A DNA stretch of 37,444 bases from JANXZO01 sp964355115 (lineage in GTDB: Bacteria > Bacteroidota > Bacteroidia > Bacteroidales > FEN-979): positions 1 through 37,444 of the forward strand of contig CAYHCQ010000011.1 in the NCBI GenBank assembly GCA_964355115.1, in the 5' to 3' direction. The translations under genes and the position numbers were made by a program. Below are positions 31,949 through 37,444 of this stretch, one piece after another. Numbering within the stretch: position 1 is the first letter of the stretch; each line of letters opens with the position of its first letter. The notes beneath the pieces are model-generated. The model was not told the DNA's origin. It did no database searches and saw only the letters and a program-made list of their open reading frames with translations.

Positions 31949-33424
31949 TTAGTATGCCCTTGCAAAAATCACCCGTTGAGAGGATGGTTTGCCCGAGTAT
32001 ACACATTTTCCTTCCTCTTGCGGGTTATTCAAGGGGATCACTCGAATCGTCGCTTTCGCCTCCTCCTTGATCTTCTCTTCGGTTTCTGGGGTTCCATCCC
32101 AGTGTGCAGAGATGAATCCACCGGTGGTATCAAGAACCCTTTTGAATTCCTCCCAGTCGTCGACCCTGAAGGTACTGTTTTCACGAAATGAAAGGGCCCT
32201 CTGGTAAAGGTTCGACTGGATCTGATCAAGCAGGTGGACTATCTTGTTTTCGATATCCCTGATCTGGAGCGTCTCCTTTTCGAGGGTGTCGCGACGGGCA
32301 ACTTCAACTGTTCCCTGCTCTATGTCCCGGGGCCCAATGGTCAGTCTCACCGGAACTCCCTTAAATTCATATTCTGCGAATTTCCATCCTGGCTTGTGGG
32401 TATCGCGGTCATCGAACTTTACGGAAACTCCCCTGCTTTCGAGTGCCTTTTTGATGGGAATCACTGTTTCAGCAATCTGCGCAAGCTGTTCGGCATTTTT
32501 AAACACAGGAACAATAACAACCTGGATCGGGGCAAGTTTTGGAGGCAGAACGAGTCCGTTATCATCGGAGTGCGACATGATGAGAGCACCCATCAGGCGG
32601 GTTGATACCCCCCAGGATGTTGCCCAGACATATTCCAGCTGGTTTTCCCTGCTAAGAAATTTCACATCAAAAGCCTTTGCGAAATTCTGTCCGAGAAAAT
32701 GTGAAGTGCCAGCCTGAAGTGCTTTTCCATCCTGCATCAGGGCTTCAATGGCATAGGTTTCTATAGCTCCCGCAAACCGTTCGGCCGGAGATTTCACCCC
32801 CTTAAGCACCGGAATTGCCATCCAGTTTTCGGCAAAGTTGGCGTAAATATCCAGCATGGTTTCTGCCTCCTTCACCGCCTCAGCACTTGTAGCATGTGCG
32901 GTGTGCCCCTCCTGCCAAAGAAATTCCGCTGTACGCAGAAAAAGTCGCGTGCGCATCTCCCAACGCACCACATTGGCCCACTGGTTAATGAGGATCGGCA
33001 GATCGCGGTAACTCTGAATCCAGTTTTTGTAAGTGTCCCAGATAATGGTTTCTGAAGTTGGCCTTACGATGAGTTCCTCCTCAAGTTTTGCATCCTCATC
33101 CACAATGATACCTTTTCCGTCAGGCGAATTTTTCAGGCGGTAGTGGGTAACTACGGCGCACTCTTTCGCAAACCCTTCAACATGGCTGGCCTCTTTGCTG
33201 AAGAAAGACTTCGGAATGAAAATGGGAAAATATGCATTCACATGCCCCGTATCCTTAAACATTTTATCCAGTGCTGCCTGGATCTTCTCCCAGATTGCAA
33301 ACCCATAGGGTTTTATTACCATGCATCCGCGAACAGCCGAATTTTCAGCCAGATCTGCTTTGATTACCAGGTCGTTATACCACTGCGAATAATTTTCGGC
33401 CCGGGTTGGAAAATCTTTTGCCAT
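31949..33424 (-). CDS. proS: Prolyl-tRNA synthetase, archaeal/eukaryotic type
   Basis: A 491-residue class II aminoacyl-tRNA synthetase that attaches proline to tRNA(Pro). It has the short (ProS type 3) layout without the bacterial editing insertion. The catalytic region shows VRGCMVIKPYGFAIWEKIQ near the N-terminus, ELIVRPTSETIIWDTYK, motif 2 TRLFLRTAEFLWQEGHTAHA, and motif 3 around GALIMSHSDDNGLVLPPKLAP. An anticodon-binding domain follows (about 285-390, IQVVIVPVFKNAEQLA and KPGWKFAEYEFKGVPVRLTIG). The last 70 residues form the C-terminal zinc-like domain, ending RVIFARAY. This type is normal for Bacteroidota. A weak TACTTTTA box on the minus strand lies at 33476-33483. Confidence 0.97.
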   Translation of the reverse strand: MAKDFPTRAENYSQWYNDLVIKADLAENSAVRGCMVIKPYGFAIWEKIQAALDKMFKDTGHVNAYFPIFIPKSFFSKEASHVEGFAKECAVVTHYRLKNSPDGKGIIVDEDAKLEEELIVRPTSETIIWDTYKNWIQSYRDLPILINQWANVVRWEMRTRLFLRTAEFLWQEGHTAHATSAEAVKEAETMLDIYANFAENWMAIPVLKGVKSPAERFAGAIETYAIEALMQDGKALQAGTSHFLGQNFAKAFDVKFLSRENQLEYVWATSWGVSTRLMGALIMSHSDDNGLVLPPKLAPIQVVIVPVFKNAEQLAQIAETVIPIKKALESRGVSVKFDDRDTHKPGWKFAEYEFKGVPVRLTIGPRDIEQGTVEVARRDTLEKETLQIRDIENKIVHLLDQIQSNLYQRALSFRENSTFRVDDWEEFKRVLDTTGGFISAHWDGTPETEEKIKEEAKATIRVIPLNNPQEEGKCVYSGKPSSQRVIFARAY

Positions 33425-33531
33425 AAATAAAGTTTGGTATGAGATTTGCTAGTTCACCCCATTAATTGTACGGGGTAAAAGTACTAAAAAATCCCGACTT
33501 TTTAAGTAACAATCGACGTTCCTGACAATCC

Positions 33532-33538
33532 AAGGAGG
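33532..33538 (+). promoter_or_regulatory. Strong Shine-Dalgarno sequence (AAGGAGG)
   Basis: AAGGAGG stands 7 nt before the ATG at 33546. Such a near-perfect match to the 16S anti-Shine-Dalgarno is unusual here, since most genes in the window have no recognisable site, as is normal in Bacteroidota. It also fixes the start of the Y/G-rich lipoprotein. Confidence 0.75.
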
Positions 33539-33545
33539 ACAAACA

Positions 33546-34988
33546 ATGAAAAAGACAGCAATCATCATCCTGTTCACTGGCCTGGGAATCACAGCCTGCA
33601 CCACCCAGAAACAAACCACCGCAAACGATGATGTATATTACTCACCGAAACAGGCAAAATCTTCAACTGGCGACGCCCAATATTCGACTACGAGCGCTCA
33701 GGTTCTTCAACCCGGCAACACAACCGCCCCTTCCAGCGGCTCGTCAACCGTTGTTCCCGATGATAACGATTATTCATATTCTGCACAGATTCAGCGGTTC
33801 AATAACCGTGATACAACCAAAGGCTATTACGACGAATCATTTGCAGAAGGGGGCTCAGGTGAAGGCATGGACAACTCCGACCCCAATATAAATGTAACCT
33901 TTAGCATGGGTGCAGGGTATGGCGGCTATTACGGCATGGGCGCCTCCTTCGGCTACGGTTACGGCTATGGATACCCTTACAATTACTGGGGCTGGGACTA
34001 TGGCTGGGGCTACCCTTACGGATATTACTCTCCGTGGTATGGTTACTATCCTCCCTACTATTATTATGGTTATGGCGGATACTGGAATGGATATTACGAT
34101 GGGTATTGGAACGGATATTATGGTGGTGGCTGCTATCCTCCCTATTATACGACCGGCAGTTTGTATGGCCCCAGAACGCCCCTCACAACCCCCGAAGGTG
34201 GAAGCACCCGCAATCAGCGCAGCGGTAATGACCTTGCAGGCACCACACTCGACCGCAATGGAAGGTCAGCCGAAGGAAACAGGAATGAACGGGCAGGAAC
34301 AACCCCAAGTTACACGAGAAGCGCAACACCCGGTACCGCAGTCAGTCAGCGAAGTGTCGATCAGCAAGGCAAAACAACAAACAGAGTACCTGCAAACCAG
34401 GAAAAATACCGCTATTCAAGATCCTCATCCGATCGTCAGGCTACCCATCAGCGTACAACAGGCAAGGACCGCCCCCAGGCACAGCGCCAGCAACCGACAC
34501 CACGCTACAGCCGTCCTGAAAACGCACAACCCGCCCAGCGCACCAATGCACAAAACTACGCATCACCTGCATATCGCCAACCCAGGTCAAGCCAGGAATA
34601 TCTAAACCCGCGGGCTCAAAATACAGGATCATCAGCAAGATCCGCCTCCGACAAGGGAACCAGGGTTTCCCCTCAGGGAACCGGGTCAGGTTCACGGCAG
34701 GCTGTTTCCCCTGGCTCGAACACACGAAATTACACCCCACCGGCACGTTCATCCTCGTCTGGTTATTCGGCACCCCGCTCAGGCTCAGGAAATTCGCAGC
34801 CTGCCCGTTCGGGCGGAGGCTCATATTCAACGCCTTCCGGTTCAGGTAGCAGTGGAAGTTATTCCGCTCCTGCACGGTCGGGTGGAGGCGGTGGCGGCAG
34901 TGCTCCTTCGGGAGGCAGCAGTGGCGGCGGCGGTGGTCGTAGTGGCGGTGGCGGCGGTAGCGGCAGTGGTGGCGGCGGACGCCGGTAA
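33546..34988 (+). CDS. Low-complexity Tyr/Gly-rich lipoprotein, function unknown
   Basis: A 480-residue exported lipoprotein: the signal peptide ends at ITAC with Cys18 as lipidation site. Three composition zones follow: Thr/Ser/Gln-rich (19-110), a strongly Tyr/Gly/Trp-rich stretch (about 120-208, with GYGYGYGYPY, PYYYYGYGGYW and near-repeated YWNGYYDGYWNGYY), then Arg/Gln/Ser-rich (210-400), closing in a Ser/Gly-rich tail with GGGG runs and a final RR. Similar proteins in Bacteroidota are often called vitellogenin-like by automatic annotation, without evidence. The Y/G zone could mediate self-association, or adhesion at the cell surface; this is inference. It has an unusually strong Shine-Dalgarno. 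OmpP1/FadL follows 30 nt after the ATG-to-stop end. A 231-codon out-of-frame ORF inside it is a composition artefact. Confidence 0.85.
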   Translation: MKKTAIIILFTGLGITACTTQKQTTANDDVYYSPKQAKSSTGDAQYSTTSAQVLQPGNTTAPSSGSSTVVPDDNDYSYSAQIQRFNNRDTTKGYYDESFAEGGSGEGMDNSDPNINVTFSMGAGYGGYYGMGASFGYGYGYGYPYNYWGWDYGWGYPYGYYSPWYGYYPPYYYYGYGGYWNGYYDGYWNGYYGGGCYPPYYTTGSLYGPRTPLTTPEGGSTRNQRSGNDLAGTTLDRNGRSAEGNRNERAGTTPSYTRSATPGTAVSQRSVDQQGKTTNRVPANQEKYRYSRSSSDRQATHQRTTGKDRPQAQRQQPTPRYSRPENAQPAQRTNAQNYASPAYRQPRSSQEYLNPRAQNTGSSARSASDKGTRVSPQGTGSGSRQAVSPGSNTRNYTPPARSSSSGYSAPRSGSGNSQPARSGGGSYSTPSGSGSSGSYSAPARSGGGGGGSAPSGGSSGGGGGRSGGGGGSGSGGGGRR

Positions 34989-35018
34989 TTCTCATATAAC
35001 TGACTAACCTATTTGGCA

Positions 35019-36485
35019 ATGAAAACTAGAGTCCTTATAGCACTATTTATTCTCGGATCCACCGCAACGGCATATGCCCAGACTGCCGCCGATGCACTCA
35101 GGTATTCACGAATATTCTACAGTGGAACTTCCCGGTATAACGCTCTGGGCGGAGCCTTTGGTGCCGTTGGCGCCGACTTTTCAACCCTTGCAACCAATCC
35201 TGCAGGCATCGGACTGTATCAGTCATCGGAGATGACGATCACCATTGCCCCCAATGTCGGATCGTCGTCCAGCATCTACAATGGGACGACGGCCTCCGAT
35301 TCCAGAGTGAATTTTGGTATGGGAAATTTCGGATTCGTATTCAATATTAAACCAACGTCTAAATCCGGGACCTCCGTTCTTAAATCCCTCAACTTTGGAT
35401 TCGGTTTTAACCGGCAAAACGATTTCAACAACCGGGTGGCGATCCAGGGGGTCAATATGAAGAATTCATTAATGCAGAGCTATGTGAATGTGCTGAATGA
35501 GGAAGGAACATGGCCGGGCGACATCATGGAGACCTATCCCTATGACATTGGACTTGCATGGGATACATACCTTATTGACACGGCCAATGGCAGCTACTAT
35601 TGCGATGCCCCTTACGGAGGATTACTTCAGCGAAAAACGATAACGACTTACGGATCAATGAATGAACTGGATTTTACATTTGGCGGTAATATCGGAGACA
35701 AAGTCTATTTTGGCTTCACAGTCGGCGTTCCCTTTATAAACTACTACGAAAACAGTTATTATGAAGAGAGCAGCATCAAAGATACCATTCCGAATTTTTT
35801 ATCGCTCAGTTACAATTACAACCTGCAGACAAAAGGGACCGGGGTCAATGTGAAGTTCGGACTCATCTACCGTCCTTCAGACTGGCTGCGCATCGGCGCC
35901 TCAATTCACACCCCCACCTGGTACACCAATATGCACGACGAGTGGTTCAGCAGCATGCAATCCAGCTTCAAAAACACCTCGTGGAACGGAACAAGCTATA
36001 GTCCGGTGGGTTATTACGATTACAAGCTCCGGACCCCGTTCAGAGCCATGGGAAGCCTTGCCTTCATCATAGGAAAGTATGGCCTTGTAAGCGCCGACTA
36101 TGAATATGTAAACTATTCTCAGGCAAGCTTTAACTCCGAGTATTACAGTTACACTGAAGTCAATAACGAAATCAGCAGTAACTACAAGTCGTGGGGCAAT
36201 ATCCGGTTTGGCACCGAATGGAGAATCTCGGATTTCAGGATCAGGGGTGGATTTGCCTACTTCAGCAATCCCTATACCGGAAACATGTCCAACACCAACA
36301 ATACCGAACGTTACCAGGCTTCCGGTGGATTAGGATTCAGGTCGAAGTCTTTCTTTGCCGATGTTTCCTATGTTTGGTCAAAAATGTACGAAAATTACTA
36401 CCTGTACGATGCTTCAATGGTTTCACCTGCGAAGCTTACTTTGACTTCACACACGGTGTTATCGACAATAGGATTCCGGTTTTAG
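35019..36485 (+). CDS. OmpP1/FadL/TodX-family outer-membrane transport protein
   Basis: A 488-residue outer-membrane beta-barrel of the family that takes up long-chain fatty acids and other hydrophobic compounds. The signal peptide ends near residue 20 (TATAYAQ). The hatch region carries the family N-terminus, ALRYSRIFYSGTSRYNALGGAFGAVGADFSTLATNPAGIGLYQSSEM in pieces: SRYNALGGAFGAVGADFSTL then NPAGIGLYQSSEM. Many aromatic-alternating strands follow, with the last ending TIGFRF, a terminal aromatic typical of barrel proteins. The ATG at 35019 is chosen over the TTG at 35013. It may be co-transcribed with the Y/G-rich lipoprotein (30-nt gap). Its stop overlaps the stop of the convergent TPR gene by four bases. 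Confidence 0.9.
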   Translation: MKTRVLIALFILGSTATAYAQTAADALRYSRIFYSGTSRYNALGGAFGAVGADFSTLATNPAGIGLYQSSEMTITIAPNVGSSSSIYNGTTASDSRVNFGMGNFGFVFNIKPTSKSGTSVLKSLNFGFGFNRQNDFNNRVAIQGVNMKNSLMQSYVNVLNEEGTWPGDIMETYPYDIGLAWDTYLIDTANGSYYCDAPYGGLLQRKTITTYGSMNELDFTFGGNIGDKVYFGFTVGVPFINYYENSYYEESSIKDTIPNFLSLSYNYNLQTKGTGVNVKFGLIYRPSDWLRIGASIHTPTWYTNMHDEWFSSMQSSFKNTSWNGTSYSPVGYYDYKLRTPFRAMGSLAFIIGKYGLVSADYEYVNYSQASFNSEYYSYTEVNNEISSNYKSWGNIRFGTEWRISDFRIRGGFAYFSNPYTGNMSNTNNTERYQASGGLGFRSKSFFADVSYVWSKMYENYYLYDASMVSPAKLTLTSHTVLSTIGFRF

Positions 36486-37423
36486 GGACGATTCTTCTTC
36501 AGTCTGTTCAACCCAGCTTTGGCCTTTTGATTAAGACTGGTTTTATATTCGGGAGTCTTGATTGACAGGCATTTCCTATAGGCCGAATCGGCCTTGACTA
36601 AGTTCCCGCTGTTTTCATAAATCAACCCCATCTGGAAGGCAGATGCCGCAGCAAAGTAATATGGTTCATTAGAGCCGCGATGTATCGTTTGGCGATAATA
36701 ATCAAGTGCCTTTACTGTGTTTCCGGTTTCATGGTAAATTCGTGCCAGCCGGTATGTGTATTCAACAAGGTCGCGACGGTTTTTCAGGAATGTTCTAACC
36801 GGGTTGTCGAGCAATTCTGCAAGGGCCAGCTGATAATAACCCCCATCGAATAAAAGCCTCGACCGGAGAAGAACCACACTTGGGCGCACCCCGATCGTTG
36901 CTTCATTGAAGGCCTGCTTGTCTTCATCAACCAAAGACGACCCCCTCTTCTTAAGAAGAACTATATAATCTTCATATTTCACAGTGTCTCCCTGGATTAA
37001 AGATATCCAGGCAAGCTTCTGATATGCTGATTTAAGGTAGTTCATTCCCTTGAAATTATCCAAATACCTGAGAAAAAAGGATGCAGCCTCCAGATCGAGC
37101 TGGTTGAGCCTGGCAAGCCCTTCGAGATAATCAAGATAATAAAATGGAAATGCCTCAGGTGATGTAATACGTTTCTGCAGCACTTTGAGAGCCCTGTCAT
37201 TCAATCCGTTTTTCATGAGGATGCTGGCTCTCGCAAAGATGATGAGCGGAGCCTGGTCTGCATTGGCTCCTGCTGCCTGAAAATCCATCATATCGAGAAT
37301 GGTCAGGGCATCCCTTTTGTTTTTCTGCAGGTTGGCTGCAATTACAGCAAGGTAGAATGTGGCTTCCTGTTTGCAAATCACAAAAAGAGGATCGCTTCCC
37401 TTATATGTGGCAACTTCTCTCAA
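36482..37423 (-). CDS. Tetratricopeptide-repeat protein, 5'-incomplete or interrupted
   Basis: 313 residues made of helical repeats of about 34 residues. Clear units are LIIFARASILMKNGLNDRALKVLQ, AYQKLAWISLIQGDTVKYEDY, LRSRLLFDGGYYQLALAELL and YTYRLARIYHETGNTVKALDYYRQ (each shown in part). TPR proteins act as scaffolds; I cannot tell the partner. There is no start region: the reading frame opens at a TTG (37423) directly after an in-frame TAA (37426-37424), and six further codons read LEQGLA before the window ends. Together LEQGLA and LREVATYKG would form a helix, so the gene may be longer and broken by the stop, or the start may be the TTG. It converges on the FadL gene with a 4-nt overlap. 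Confidence 0.7.
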   Translation of the reverse strand: MREVATYKGSDPLFVICKQEATFYLAVIAANLQKNKRDALTILDMMDFQAAGANADQAPLIIFARASILMKNGLNDRALKVLQKRITSPEAFPFYYLDYLEGLARLNQLDLEAASFFLRYLDNFKGMNYLKSAYQKLAWISLIQGDTVKYEDYIVLLKKRGSSLVDEDKQAFNEATIGVRPSVVLLRSRLLFDGGYYQLALAELLDNPVRTFLKNRRDLVEYTYRLARIYHETGNTVKALDYYRQTIHRGSNEPYYFAAASAFQMGLIYENSGNLVKADSAYRKCLSIKTPEYKTSLNQKAKAGLNRLKKNRP

Positions 37424-37444
37424 TTAGGCCAACCCCTGTTCCAG

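Noticed and set aside
33456..33477. ACCCC...GGGGT inverted repeat upstream of proS
   Set aside because: Only 5 bp with a large loop; too weak for a riboswitch or T-box, and T-boxes are not expected in Bacteroidota.
33910..34605. 231-codon forward ORF inside the Y/G-rich lipoprotein gene
   Set aside because: Its residues (Met, Thr, Ala, Ile-rich) are the frame-shifted reading of a repetitive Tyr/Gly region, and the lipoprotein frame has the signal peptide and Shine-Dalgarno.
34441..35019. 192-codon reverse ORF rich in His and Arg
   Set aside because: It is the antisense reading of the low-complexity lipoprotein tail; no start signals or domain.
1..37444. CRISPR arrays, tRNA genes, insertion sequences, attachment sites, replication origin
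   Set aside because: No spacer-repeat pattern, no tRNA T-loop signature in the gaps, no transposase or integrase, and no dnaA or DnaA-box cluster although gyrB and rpmH are present.

Overview
This window is a chromosomal stretch of a Bacteroidota bacterium, most likely Bacteroidales-like. Evidence: at least eleven start-proximal -7 boxes fit the Bacteroidota consensus TAnnTTTG; Shine-Dalgarno sequences are almost absent; two secreted proteins end in type IX secretion (T9SS) sorting domains; the RecQ has the Bacteroidota layout; and RsmG, THX, HU, OmpP1/FadL, YfhO and GIN-domain proteins of Bacteroidota type are present. I see no integrase, transposase, phage gene, CRISPR array or tRNA. The content is mostly core housekeeping.

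Layout. 1-2311: 3' part of recQ, a SAM methyltransferase, a 7-nt tandem repeat and a tiny secreted protein. 2336-5126: a large YCF48/BNR-repeat T9SS protein and a 3-methyladenine DNA glycosylase. A perfect long hairpin (5139-5183) separates these from leftward genes: HU, fmt and a membrane-anchored TPR protein. 7479-9161: divergent trmH-like methyltransferase, ribosomal protein THX with a basic tail, and rsmG, which seems to start at a non-AUG codon overlapping the THX stop. 9284-15120: OPT-family peptide transporter, a stand-alone PqqD-like protein, PepD dipeptidase and a secreted GH16 glucanase. 15143-15443: rpmH (L34) with its own promoter and terminator. 15476-20577: YfhO-type membrane protein overlapping a glycosyltransferase, then a convergent MATE transporter. 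20663-21034: the RNase P RNA gene (rnpB), divergent from MATE. 21046-28429: wecB, gyrB and a MacA/MacB-permease/TolC export cluster lacking its ATPase. 28515-33424: 2-Cys peroxiredoxin, convergent mazG, a PagL-like lipid A deacylase coupled to a GIN lipoprotein, and convergent archaeal-type proS. 33546-37444: a Y/G-rich lipoprotein with an unusual strong Shine-Dalgarno, an OmpP1/FadL porin, and a TPR protein cut or broken at its 5' end.

How they work together. Several genes serve translation and its RNAs (fmt, trmH, rsmG, THX, L34, proS, rnpB). Others serve genome maintenance (recQ, aag, hup, gyrB, mazG). A third set builds or works at the envelope (wecB, YfhO, GT, MATE, PagL-like, FadL, TolC system). 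The OPT-PqqD-PepD-GH16 run suggests uptake and hydrolysis of peptides and polysaccharide. I did not find a clear-cut new defence or mobile system. The most original leads are the orphan PqqD beside the OPT transporter, the non-AUG rsmG start, a terminator 9 nt upstream of the fmt start codon, tandem microsatellites sitting on stop codons, and the small secreted FPD-repeat protein.
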